From Bryum argenteum (taxonomy: Eukaryota; Streptophyta; Bryopsida; Bryales; Bryaceae): a DNA stretch of 64,000 bases. The notes under the pieces are model-generated. The model was not told where the DNA came from and did no database searches. It saw nothing but the letters and a program-made list of their open reading frames with translations. Shown in pieces: positions 45,451 to 56,826 of this stretch. Positions within the stretch are counted from its first letter, which is position 1. Each line of letters opens with the position of its first letter. A program made the translations under genes and the position numbers. The DNA lies in NCBI GenBank assembly GCA_037043015.1, contig CM073326.1, positions 13,772,345 to 13,836,344 on the forward strand, written 5' to 3'.

Positions 45451-45870
45451 ATGCCGTCGTAATGTATGTAATGTAATGTTTTCACGTTGTATTGAGCAGT
45501 GAATGCATGCGTTAAGTTACTGACTTTTTCACTTCAGATATGGAATGAGTATTCTTCTGTTAGCACAAAATTTGAGGTCCCAAGTGGAACTTTCGTGAAA
45601 ATCTCAGGGATATGTGAAAAAAGCATACAGAATTTCACTCTTTGAAGCATTATGGATGAAATGGCATGTTAGAGACAAGACTCCCGCTTCATCATATGCT
45701 TAGGAAATCAGCAGATGACCTATGAAATCATCAGTACACCAGATAATGATTTCCTTCACTATGCGAGTGGCTGTTCCTTTGAATTGGAGTGTCACCAACA
45801 CTTTTGCAGGACAACAGACCCACACAAATCTGACTTGTTCAATCCTCGATCAAAGCCACAGCAACAAGTC
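45417..45870 (+). repeat. Segmental-duplication copy 3
   Basis: The first part matches 39272-39440 (GCATATGCTTTTCAGTA, TTGAGCAGTGAATGCATGCG, TTAGCACAAAATT). The second part (45640-45870) matches 23154-23395. It thus bridges two portions of copy 1 that copy 2 does not fully share. Confidence 0.7.
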
Positions 45871-46572
45871 TCAGTACACACGGAAGAAATCTTTGCGTTC
45901 TATTATGCACCAGTTGTTGCCTTCTAGTTTTGCTCGCAGCAGAACCTTGTCCAGTCGGCTAGCACAAGCTTAGGGTTTTTTTCATAAGTAGGTGAGGACA
46001 TTCTGTTGCATGGTTACCAGAGTACAAGAAAATCCTTAAAATCAAACTTAAGACACATACTTGTGCCGATAATCAAATTATATGTATTTGAGAATTATTT
46101 TTGATATTTACAAATACTCTTGATCAGAAGATTTCAAAAACGTTAGAAATACGAAGGAAAACGTTTGTACTTACATAAATCTGGAATCTTCTGAAGAACA
46201 ATGTATGTACTTAGACAAATTAGGAATCTTCCTTGTACGCGGGCACGGGCATATTATCCATGCGTTCCCCTGCATGGAAAATTTTCCTGTAAAATATATT
46301 TTAGGGTAAAGCAGATTCTCCTATAAATTGACTTACAGGGTTAAGCAGAGTAAACAACACCGGTCAGATCCCAGTCAATTGTGAGTGCGTGGAATAGCAC
46401 ATGGAAACAAGTGCAAAATGTTCAATTATACAATCAACAGCAAACAATCGCAAGTTTTAAGTTCTGTCATAAAAAAACAAGTCACTTTCATGACAGTTCA
46501 CAGATCACTCATCATCCTTACTTATTTCTCACATTTTGGACCATAACATTCGTATAGCACCATCGACCCTGA

Positions 46573-48111
46573 TTATGTTGCAGCTCGAATCGGCACTGGC
46601 ATTGCTGGCATGTAAGACTCTAGCATTAGTCGAGTAGCAGTAGGTGCAGTTATATCTACTATCAAGTAAGTATACTTCCAATCGTTGCTCTCCTTGTCTT
46701 TAAACATTTCGCTGTACACTTTTCCTGCTCCTTGTGGTCCTCGAATATAAAACATCACCTGTCACGCATAGTACAAAGATTGCCTGAGAAACCTGATTCT
46801 GCAATAACATTAAGAATCACTCTAATCTAATCACAAAAATGCTGTGAAAGTTAATTCACCTCGACACGCTCAACACCATCCTCATCAACATAAGTTCGGT
46901 TTGATATTCGCTGCCGTGCAGCTCTATTCCTACTCTCTTGTCCATAACCTGTTATTGGACTTCCTAGCCGAACCATCACCTGCAAAACATTCAAAATCAG
47001 CATGGAGCCTACTATTCATCTTTCACTTGTTTACTTCAGTCTCAGCAAGATATTGCTAATGGGAGGTTTCTACAACATTTCGATCTATTTAGTTTACCAT
47101 TGCGAGCTGTATCTGCTTGAGACTTGATTTCATAAGAGAAGTCTGGTACCTAACGATCAAGATATTGTTGATGGGAGCTATCTACAACAAATTTCAGTAC
47201 ATTCCGTTCACCATTGCAAGCTATATCTGCTTGAGAGGCATAATTTCATGCGATTAGTGTGGTGACTGATGATCGACGTATTGCTAATGGGAGCAATGTA
47301 CAGCAAATTTCAGTATATTCAGTTCACCATTACGTGCTATGTGTGCTAGAGAGACTTAAGAGAAGTACAAACGTACCTGATGGTCATTCTGGACTCGATC
47401 CAAGGCCTTACCGTAGATCTTGTACCTACATCACATTACATTATCAATCAGAATTCCAGCTTGCAAGACCATCGATGCAATATCTGTCAAGCCAGTAATT
47501 ATGTTTTAAACTAAAATGCACGACAGTATTGTGAGGGACGACATACTCTTTTGGCTGAAAAATCAACTCCTTCAAAACAGCATAAGCTGCAACTCCAGCC
47601 ACAGCTAATCCCGCCAAAATGACTAAACTGTACGATGCGCCTTCCGCCACACTCACAGGCCTTTCGGGGATCTTGTCAGTGATGGAGTCGAAAGGATCTT
47701 CCTCAGCTTGCTTCGAAAGACCTTTATTCTGCAAAAGCTCACATCCGATCACTCGTCAAGCCATCTGCTAATGGAATTCACTGGTTTTAGTGCGAAAATT
47801 CAAATTCTCACCTCGTCCTGATACTGTTGCCGTTGCAAGCGAGCAGCTGACTGAGAAGCAAGTCCGCGAGCGGAATGTGGCAAAAGCGATGCAATCGCCG
47901 ATTCCCTCTCCCTCCTCAGAAATTGAGGACTGGCGAAGCTGGTGAGAGTGTTTTCCCTCGAGGGCACAGACGATGACGATGATGAAGATAAATGGAAGCG
48001 GCGTGCAAATTCGGATCGATCGCCAACCAGACGAGGAGTAGTAGTCCAGGGTTGCCGGGCAACGCCGGAGGCGAGGTAGGTCCTAGCCTTCCGGACCAGG
48101 GTCCCCGCCAT
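46573..48111 (-). CDS. TIM21, mitochondrial TIM23-complex subunit
   Basis: Inner-membrane subunit of the TIM23 protein import machinery. In yeast its intermembrane-space domain contacts Tom22 and it helps couple import to the respiratory chain. Five exons in consistent phase: 48111-47812, 47728-47547, 47425-47377, 46979-46860, 46758-46573, giving 278 residues. The start has an Arg/Ser-rich, acid-poor N-terminus ([20 protein letters not shown]) typical of a presequence. One membrane segment lies at about 132-155 ([18 protein letters not shown]). The TIM21 domain follows: [61 protein letters not shown], and the C-terminal ending. Length and order agree with plant TIM21. Confidence 0.93.
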
Positions 48112-48470
48112 AGCTACTCAATTCTGTGCAACCCTAAAAGCGAAACCTCGAACAAGAAACCTCCGTCGACACTGATTGTTCACACCATACTTCCCTCCCT
48201 CCCTGGTTCTTTATGGATGAATGAGAAATGGTCGAACGAAGGGTATCTACTTTCATTGGTTACTCCATGTTTGGAAAGCCTCTTAACCTTTTTAACGTTT
48301 AAGCTATTCGTATCACAATGTAAATTTGATTGTAATTTGGCCTCTTAGGGGTTAAGAATATTTGTAGTGATTTATGCCGGAAGTTCTTATGATTTGGAAT
48401 TTGCAATTGTAAGATATATTTGAGCACAACTAGTACTTATTAGAGGTATATGTAAGGTACATATTGATTG
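48112..48470. other. TIM21 upstream region
   Basis: GC-rich 5' UTR/promoter sequence to about 48210, then AT-rich. It includes TTAGGGGTTAA (ending 48355), resembling the terminus of the TTAA-flanked elements. No gene. Confidence 0.4.
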
Positions 48471-48700
48471 TCACCACCATAGTCAATCCAACTATAGTGC
48501 AGAGTTCTTGGACCTCGTGTTGTATAGGTATGTGAAAGGCCTTTGGGAGGGGTACCACATTGGGTATCTCTTATGCACTATTGGTTAGGTATGGAGTAGC
48601 ATAGTGTTCACTGCGAGAGGAGGTAGTAGTCCCACCATCGATGTTATGATCACTTGACATGCATGCAAGGAAAGGTTGAACAAACACTCTATTCACACCC
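48470..48700 (+). mobile_element. Diverged SINE copy
   Basis: Plus-oriented, degraded member of the SINE family: CACCACCATAGTC, CCAACTATAGTG, TTCTTGGACCTCGTGTTGTA, then GCCTTTGGGAGGGGTACCA. The tRNA-like head and TATC tail are not preserved. Confidence 0.5.
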
Positions 48701-49960
48701 CCCTCAAGTAGGGTTGGATTCTTTTTCATTACATATGAATTGTGTTTCTATATTTTAGTTCTCATTAACAACCTATACTCTAGTCAAAGAGTTGAAGTAT
48801 GACAAACAAATATGGACCAAGCAGATATGGTATTTCTACCAAGCCTATGAGTGTGGTCAGAGGAGCAGCGACTGGGAGATACGGCGAATCTACTAAAAGG
48901 ACTACACTGGCTTGGGGCGGACAGCGAGAAGAGGCAGCCCTAACGTGAAGGACGAATTCTACCAATATGAGATGAAATTATTAAAGATGTGCCTTCACCG
49001 AAAGGAGTATCGAAAGGAGCAAAAGAATTTATTGATAGGAATTGAAAAATGTGAACATTAAGAATTTATTGATAGGAATTTCAAATTCAATGGGTCAAAT
49101 TGACATTTATTTCCTGTAATTATATCCAAGTCCAATAGACAATCTTCATTCCCATTTTACTGCTTCAAGGTCTAATTGACATGTATCATCATGTTGCCTA
49201 TAAATGTAGTTAAAAGAGACTTTAGGCTAATTATCATAGAAAAAACATCATTCATAGAGAGAGAATATCTTAACTTGTTAGTAGTCTCCAACTACTCCAA
49301 GAAAATCCACCTCTACCATACTGCAGTCATCGTACTCACGTTATTTACAACAACACACTTTCAAAGATACCTTCTTTAAAATGAAGAACATTTAAATTAG
49401 GAATTGCAACTTACTTAAGAATCTACTCAGGATGATCAATCTTGAGATTTCCTATATGCTTGTTTACTTAATTCCTACAACCTTTATGATTACCATTGTT
49501 TCTTTTTTATAAATATTTGAGGTAGCTAATTTCTCAACATTTGTTCGTTCCTATATGATTACAATTATACGTGTTCATTCACAATTTAGGTATTTAATTC
49601 CATTTTTCAAACAATTCACTTACTCATGGTAGTTACTCTCCTTCTCAATTCTAATTCACTCGGAAATTTATTTACTCAAACCATCAGTTTGCTTTAATTC
49701 CACTCCCATGTCTTTACATTCAACCTATTTCTCTTGTAACGCTCTTGACATTCTTCACTCTACTTTCTATTACGGCTATCTTTCTAGTTCTATATAATGA
49801 ATGCTTAATGAATGTATATGAGTTTATATCAACTAATTCTTTAATGCCAAAAAGAAGACATTTGGAAACAAAATTCAAATGATACGATCAATCTAACCAA
49901 CCTTCTTTCTGAATGCTTCCAGATACCAATAATAATGTGAATGCGTTACAATGGAAATAA
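48701..49960. other. AT-rich intergenic DNA
   Basis: No gene, RNA or clear repeat is recognised. Confidence 0.4.
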
Positions 49961-50302
49961 GCTCAATTCCGTTAAAATTGAGCTTATATGGCGGTATTCT
50001 TTGTGCCATTTTGCCAAATCCCCTATTAGCCATTTTGGTCGCATTCTAAAACGTGCCATTTTACAAGCATATCTCGGAACTGAAGTTCATAAGTATTGAT
50101 GCATGTAAGATGGCATGTTTATTAATATCACACATTCACTTTGTAATATCAAACAATTTTTGTAATATCACCAAAATTTCCATGATATCACCAAAATTTC
50201 CATGATATCACCAAAATTTCCATGATATCACCAAAATTTCCATGATATCACCAAAATTTCTGTAATATCACCAAATTTTCCATGATATCACCAAAATTTC
50301 CA

Positions 50303-50712
50303 GAGATAGATAGATAGATAGATAGATAAAAACTCCGGTCCCTTTCTGAGGGGCCGGCGTGAATGAAGTATCCGTTCGTAATGCTAATATTCCGATGGCC
50401 ACCGGACAAGGGGAAATTGGAACAATACTACTTCCCCCTCTCGAGGGTGGACACTATAACTACGCTAGTTTCTAGCCTAGTCACTAATGCCTTGAAGATA
50501 CTTGACATAGTATCCCCCCAAAGGGCTTTGAGATACCCATACAACGAGGTCCAAAGACCCCCCACAATAGTTGGGTGGACTATAGTGGTGAGCACCATGC
50601 CGGCATGGGGAATGGAACCCACGACCTCCTCATTGGGGGCCTAAGCCCTAACCACCAAGCCAAGGCTTGTGGTGCCTACTCTCGGATGGCTCCCAGATGG
50701 ACTGAAGGCCCC
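50303..50712 (-). mobile_element. SINE (tRNA-derived, TATC-tailed), copy B, near full length
   Basis: The most complete copy, about 410 bp on the minus strand. Its head near 50712 runs GGGGCCTTCAGTCCATC, followed by A- and B-box-like promoter sequence. The body is shared with copies A, C and D, and the tail is (TATC)n at 50303-50328. It is nested in the 20-bp satellite, and AAAATTTCCA lies on both sides, which may be the target duplication but is also part of the satellite. Confidence 0.82.
50609..50662 (-). promoter_or_regulatory. pol III A and B boxes of SINE copy B
   Basis: On the minus strand TGGCTTGGTGG (50662-50652) fits the A box and GGTTCCATTCC (50619-50609) fits the B box, with tRNA-like spacing. 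This supports a tRNA-derived head. Confidence 0.65.
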
Positions 50713-50971
50713 AAATCCAAAATTTCCATGATATCACCAAAATTTCCATGATGTCACCAAAATTTCCATGATATCACCAAAATTTCCATGATATCACTCT
50801 TTTATGGTTTTTGACCTTTGGATATAGTCAAAGGGCAATACTTCTGAACAGCCGTCCAAAACTCAACAAAAACCAACGTTAGTTTTTTGAAGCACCCTTG
50901 AAAGCGTTATTTTACCGGGATAATGTCATTTTAACGGAATTGGGGTTAAATGCTAAGAAACCTTGATATAG

Positions 50972-51654
50972 TGTAACAACCCTCTAATAGGTTTATTACC
51001 AACTCACAACAATTTAGCTAGGAAGACAAAACCTAGAACTTTATTAAGCTCAACCTCCCAACCATAGAGAAGAGCTCACTACCAAAGAGAGCCTCTACCT
51101 TCTCACCCTCGAGCTTATATATGAGTTCCTTCCCAAAAGGAACTACAGTCTATCTTAGGCTATGTTCCAGAGTCTAGCCTATTCATAATTCATTCTATCT
51201 TCTTTACTCCTATATCTGGAGTAAAGATAATCCATAGATCGTTCTAGATCCTTCTATCTCTTTAACTCAGAGACTCTTCTAGATCTTTACTCTTATATTT
51301 AGAGTAAAGCTAATTGACTACTATCAGTAGTCTAATTCTAGTGTACCTCATCTTGAGTTGTCTAACTCTTGTACACATGTTCTCAATCTTGGAGTGGTCT
51401 GACTCCAATGCACTAAATATAGAGTTTGTCTAACTCTAGTGCACATGTTCTCAATCTTGGAGTGGTCTCGACTCCAATGCACTAAATATAGAGTTGTCTA
51501 ACTCCGGTGCACATGTTCTCAACTGAGTTGTCGACTCCGGTCCATCCATCCTCAATCGGGAGTTGTCGACTCCTTTCATCCTCTTCGCTACACACTTTGT
51601 CCAATGTGGTTAGAAGATTTCATTCATCCATCTATCAATGTAAGTTACCTTACA
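50972..51654 (-). repeat. 3' LTR of the chromovirus
   Basis: About 683 bp, TGTAACAACC to TTACCTTACA. It contains 2-3 tandem copies of a ~67-bp block (GAGTTGTCTAACTC ... TGCACTAAATATA). It differs from the 5' LTR mainly by small indels and a few substitutions near its right end. Confidence 0.95.
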
Positions 51655-51667
51655 ATCCTCCCCTTCC
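51655..51667 (-). promoter_or_regulatory. Polypurine tract
   Basis: On the minus strand GGAAGGGGAGGAT abuts the 3' LTR. It primes plus-strand DNA synthesis in this class of element. Confidence 0.8.
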
Positions 51668-54600
51668 ATTAAAAGTCATTGTCCTCAATGACAAAGTCGA
51701 GATAATCCCTTCAAATCCAACTTCTCTCTCCCAAGAAGCTTCTTCTTCCGGATAATCCTTCCACTTCACATAGAATCTACGGAATGTCTTATTCCTCGGA
51801 TGTTGATTCTCCACCTTCAAAATTTTCTCGGGTTGAGCAAGTAGTTCTCCTCGGGAGCGGTTTTTGGAAGATCGGGCAAAACATGACTGGGATCGGATAC
51901 ATACTTCCTCAACAAACTCACATGAAATACATCATGTATCGCAATCCTCGGGCAACCTCGGTTTATAAGCAACTTGTCCTATTCTCTCAATAATTTCAAA
52001 AGGACCACAAAACCGAGGTGATAACTTCCTTGACTTTACAAGCTTGAGTCCGGATCTTTTTGGAGCTACCTTCAAAAAGACTTTATCACCCACTTCAAAT
52101 TCACGGAAGATTCTTTTTCTATCAGCATAGTGTTTAGCTCTATCTTGAGCACTCTTCATAGCCAACTTTGCCAACTCTCTAATTTCACTCATTTCCTTAA
52201 TCATTTCATTAATGCTTTCAAATCTCGTAGTAGGAGTAGAGATTGTTATAGGAGTTCTACATTCTTGACCATATAAAACATAGAATGGACTTACCCCAAT
52301 ACTACTATGAATATAATCATTGTACGCAAATTCAATCAAATGCAACCACTTATCCCATGAGTGTTGTTTCTTACCAACATACATTCTCAACATATCTTCA
52401 AGACTCATGTTAGTTCTTTCAGTCTGGCCATCACTCTCAGGATGATATGCAGTACTCAACTTAATTTTGGTCCCACACAATTTGAAAAGTGTGGTCCAAA
52501 ATTCACTCACAAACTTACGATCTCTATCACTTATAATCTCACGCGGAATTCCATGGTGTTTGAAGATCTCTCTCATAAATAAATCAGCTACCCCATAAGC
52601 GATTCATGATAGTAATCGTAGGAATAAAATGAGCTATCTTAGTGAGTCTATCTACAACCACCATGATGCTATCAAAGTTACTTGAGTCCTAGGCAATCCA
52701 ACAATAAAATCCATACTTGATCGATTCAAATTTCAAGTTAGGAACACTAAGAGGTTGCAACAATCCAGGACTCTTCACTTGTTCGGACTTAGAGACTTGA
52801 CATTTCAAGCATCTTTCAACATATTCTTTGACATCCTTTTTCATTCTCGGCCGATAATAATGACGCTTGACCGCCATATAGGTCTTTTTGAAAACCTGGG
52901 TGGCCTGCTATTGGAATATCATGAAGGTTATTCATAATATTGAGTCTATATTCCCCAACCTTGGGAATACAGACTCTGCCATAATAATATAAAACTTCAT
53001 CTTTCAATTCAAAAGGCTTAAACTTATCGATTTCATTCATTGAGTTCTAGCTTCCTTAGAGAGGACTTTCAAATGGAATTTTAAAGAAATCATCATTAGG
53101 ATAATGCAATTTGATTTCATCCATCGAGAATTTCGATGCATGAAATAGCATTTGCTAGCGGTCTTCTAGAAAGAGCATCAGCCACCACATTTTCCTTACC
53201 TTTAACATATTCAATTTCAAAATCAAACTCTTGTAACAATTCCATCCACCTACACTGCCTTCTACTCAAATTCGATTGGGTTGATAAATATTTCAAAGAT
53301 TGGTGATCGGTTTCTATCTTAAATCTTACTCCTAGTAAATAATGCCTCCAAACCTTCAAAGAATGAATGACTGCTAGTAGTTCCTTCTCGTGTCTTGGAT
53401 AATTTAACTCGGAATTCAATTTACGAGATTCATATGCAACTATCTTTCTATCTTGCATCAATACTGCACCAATAGCTAAATCGCTAGCGTCAGTACACAA
53501 TATTATGTTTCCTTTCAAGGGATCCATAATAGTCAAAACAGGAGTTTGGGTTAATAATGACTTCAAAGTCGAAAACTCAAGTCACACTTAGCAGACCAAT
53601 CTATTCCATTACCCTTTCCTTTCAACAAATTGGTCATAGGAGCGACTATTTTAGAAAATCCTTTGACAAATCTTCTATAATAGCTTGCAAGACCTAGGAA
53701 ACTTCTCACTTCACTCTTGTCTTTTGGTATTGGCCACTCAAAGAACTACCTTGGCCTTCCTAGGATCTCTCGAGATTCCCTCATCGTAAATGATGTGACC
53801 AAAAATTCAATACGAGAGGTAAAGAAATCACACTTACTTAGCTTAGCATATAACTTATTCACTCTTAATTTCAAAAACTTGTTTAAGATGTTTCTTATGT
53901 TCTTCTACATTTTTGGAATATATAAGAATATCATCCATGAATACTAATACAAATTTACCCAAAAGATCTCGAAATAAGGAATTCATCAAAGTCATAAACG
54001 AAAGCGGGAGCATTTGTCGGTCCAAAAGGCATTACAACATACTCGTAATGACCTAAACGCGATCCAAGCTTTGTTTTGAATGTCGACTCTTTAATTCGAA
54101 TTTGATGATAACCACTATTCAAATCTATCTTAGAAAATATTTTTGATCCATGTAAATGATCAAAAATATCATCAACACTGGGCAACGGAAACCTATTTTT
54201 TCACCGTGAGTTTATTAAGACCACGATAATCTACACATAATCTTAATGATCCATCTTTCTTCTTAACAAAGAGAAACAGGGCACCCCAAGGTGATTTGCT
54301 AGGTCTAATGTAACCTTTGTTCAACAAATCGTCAATTGATTCTCCAACTCAACATTTTGAGTTAGAGAATGACGATAAGGGTGCCCTAGCAATAGGGGCG
54401 GCATCAACAATTAAATCTATAGCGTGATCAACATTTCTCCTAGGTGGCAATTCCGTCAACTCCTCAGGAAATATATCTTTAAATTCATCCAAAAATTCAT
54501 TCACTCTTTTGTTATCCTTACTTTCGTCCTCAACTTCACTCACATGTATTAGAAATACTTCGTTGTTTTTCCTAATACATCGTTTCATTTGTAAGTGAGA

Positions 54601-56110
54601 AAGCATAGGGACCTTTGGTGATGATCTCTTACCTCTTATGGTAAAAGATTCCCCGTTGTGAAGCTTTCCATGGACTGCTCCCTCCTTGCATGCAATCCAT
54701 GCGTCCACTTGCTTCAGCCACGCCATCCCCAATATCACCTCATATCGTGCTCCATTCCAAACTTCAAAGTCCACCTCAATATCTACACCTTGAATGTTCA
54801 CAGGAACCTTCAACATGCGGTGAGTGATAGAACTAGTTTGGTTGTTTGGTAACAAAACTGAGCAAGGTTTGATAGGAACTAGGGGAAGTCCTATCTTGTG
54901 AGCAAATAAAGTTGACATCATATTGTGAGAGCTACCAGAATCAATAAGAATTATAGAAGAGAAGGAAGAGTTCAAAAATCCTTTGATTTGGAGCACCGTT
55001 GGATCTTGCTCCACTTCCATGTTCATAATAGCGGTTGAGACAGTTGGGACAACATCCTTGCTTGGCTCTCCATCAGATGCATCTTCATCTCCTTGCTCCA
55101 CCTCCAAAGCTGTTGTCTTCTTTTTGGATGATGGACACTCAAAGCTTCGATGTCCGGGCTTATGACACCTAAAGCAAAGACCTTTCTTCACATGTGCTCC
55201 TGCTCTTCTTTGCTCATCATGGCACCCTCTCGTCCCGAGTTGAACTTGGAACCTTGAGAGGGATTAGAACCTTGAGCGAACTTTGAAGACTTAAAGTTAT
55301 TAGATCGATTGAACTCAGAGGACCTCTTTCCCAAATGGACTCTTGTTCTTCTCTAACTTGTTATTAACCTCTCTTTCAAAGTTCAAAGCCAAACCATAAG
55401 CATCATCTAGAGTCCTTGGATGATATGCATTGACTTTTAAATCGATTGAATCTTTCAAGTTCAAGAAAGAATTCAACCCCGTCACTTTCACCCCAATTGG
55501 GAAAATAGACAATATGTAAATCAAACTTTGACTTGTATTGGGTTCTGAGACAAACTTCCCTGTTTCAAGTCATAGAGCCCTTGACGCATGTCTTCTCCGT
55601 AATTCCCATGAAGGAATTCTTGAAGAAACAAATGCTTGAAAGTGCTCCAATTTGACAGAGGTTGAAATCCACGATTCTCCCGGTCGTTCTTCAAATTATC
55701 GTACCACACACGAGCTTTGTCTTGAAGACAAACCACCATAGCCTTGATCTTGTCATCATCTTGGTAATCAAGTGAAGAAGTCCTCCAAAGATGGAAATAA
55801 AAGACTTGACCTCCTCCGGTTTGCAGTTCCTTCCCCCAAAAGAAGGCTTGAAAGGATACTTCCTCAAGTCGTTCAAAACAACTCTTCTAGGACCATGACC
55901 CCTCAACGTAGATGTTGCAACAGACTCTATCTCTCTTGATCTAGCAGGTGAAGATGAAGGAGGGCGAGGAGTGTCTGAACGAACACCTCTGGGAAGAGGT
56001 GGAGCTCCAGATTGAACAGAATCCAAAATTTCCCTCATGGCTCCCATCACTCCTCTCATAATCCTCTCTTCCAATCCCGCAAGAGGATCAACTCTCCCTT
56101 CCAAACCCTG
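51668..56110 (-). pseudogene. Chromovirus gag-pol, frameshifted
   Basis: Gag pieces lie between about 56120 and 55200 (capsid-like AYHPRTLDDAYGLALNFERE). A CCHC zinc knuckle CFRCHKPGHRSFEC follows near 55160, then an aspartic protease ILIDSGSSHN near 54900. Reverse transcriptase has [14 protein letters not shown] and [10 protein letters not shown] near 54050, with the catalytic FMDD in a shifted frame near 53935. RNase H is at 53566-53117 (CTDASDLAIGAVL), the integrase zinc domain at 53040-52690, and the integrase core near 52570 (AYHPESDGQTER). A chromodomain-like end lies near 51700-51800 in a third frame. Domains are individually well preserved, so damage is recent or partly assembly error. 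Confidence 0.9.
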
Positions 56111-56117
56111 CAGACGA

Positions 56118-56138
56118 TCCATACCGCTCTGATACCAA
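56118..56138 (-). promoter_or_regulatory. tRNA-Met primer-binding site
   Basis: On the minus strand, just inside the 5' LTR, TTGGTATCAGAGCGG matches the 3' end of plant initiator tRNA-Met (TGGTATCAGAGC), the usual primer for plant Ty3/gypsy elements. Confidence 0.88.
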
Positions 56139-56139
56139 T

Positions 56140-56821
56140 TGTAACAACCCTCTAATAGGTTTATTACCAACTCACAACAATTTAGCTAGGAAGACAAAAC
56201 CTAGAACTTTATTAAGCTCAACCTCCCAACCATAGAGAAGAGCTCACTACCAAAGAGAGCCTCTACCTTCTCACCCTCGAGCTTATATATGAGTTCCTTC
56301 CCAAAAGGAACTACAGTCTATCTTAGGCTATGTTCCAGAGTCTAGCCTATTCATAATTCATTCTATCTTCTTTACTCCTATATCTGGAGTAAAGATAATC
56401 CATAGATCGTTCTAGATCCTTCTATCTCTTTAACTCAGAGACTCTTCTAGATCTTTACTCTTATATTTAGAGTAAAGCTAATTGACTACTATCAGTAGTC
56501 TAATTCTAGTGTACCTCATCTTGAGTTGTCTAACTCTTGTACACATGTTCTCAATCTTGGAGTGGTCTGACTCCAATGCACTAAATATAGAGCTGTCTAA
56601 CTCTAGTGCACATGTTCTCAATCTTGGAGTGGTCTGACTCCAATGCACTAAATATAGAGTTGTCTAACTCCAGTGCACATGTTCTCAATCTGGAGTTGTC
56701 TGACTCCGGTCCATCCATCCTCAACTGGGAGTTGTCTGACTCCTTTCATCCTCTGCTTACACACTGTCCAATGTAGTTAGAAGATTTCATTCATCCATCT
56801 ATCAATGTAAGTTACCTTACA
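56140..56821 (-). repeat. 5' LTR of the chromovirus
   Basis: About 682 bp, TG...CA, and should hold the element's promoter and polyadenylation signal. Near-identity with the 3' LTR indicates a young insertion. Confidence 0.95.
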
Positions 56822-56826
56822 TATAG

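Larger units (their letters stand above)
49961..50946. mobile_element. Non-autonomous TIR element, copy 3, expanded and carrying a SINE
   Basis: Left end GCTCAATTCCGTTAAAATTG and right end TTTTAACGGAATTGGGG match the family at 36821 and 43176. Its internal CCATGATATCACCAAAATTT motif has expanded to roughly ten 20-bp copies, split by the SINE at 50303-50712. Confidence 0.75.
50972..56821 (-). mobile_element. Ty3/gypsy chromovirus LTR retrotransposon
   Basis: A 5850-bp element with two near-identical LTRs, TG...CA termini and a 5-bp target duplication TATAG (50967-50971 and 56822-56826). The internal order on the minus strand is gag, protease, reverse transcriptase, RNase H, integrase and a chromodomain-like C-terminus, which defines a chromovirus. 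Stops and frameshifts split the polyprotein into at least eight pieces, so this copy cannot make it intact, although the LTRs and priming sites look complete. Confidence 0.95.

Noticed and set aside
50609..50662. A tRNA gene
   Set aside because: The A- and B-box-like sequences lie in a repeated element with a TATC tail, and no cloverleaf with a proper acceptor stem can be drawn; it is a SINE head.
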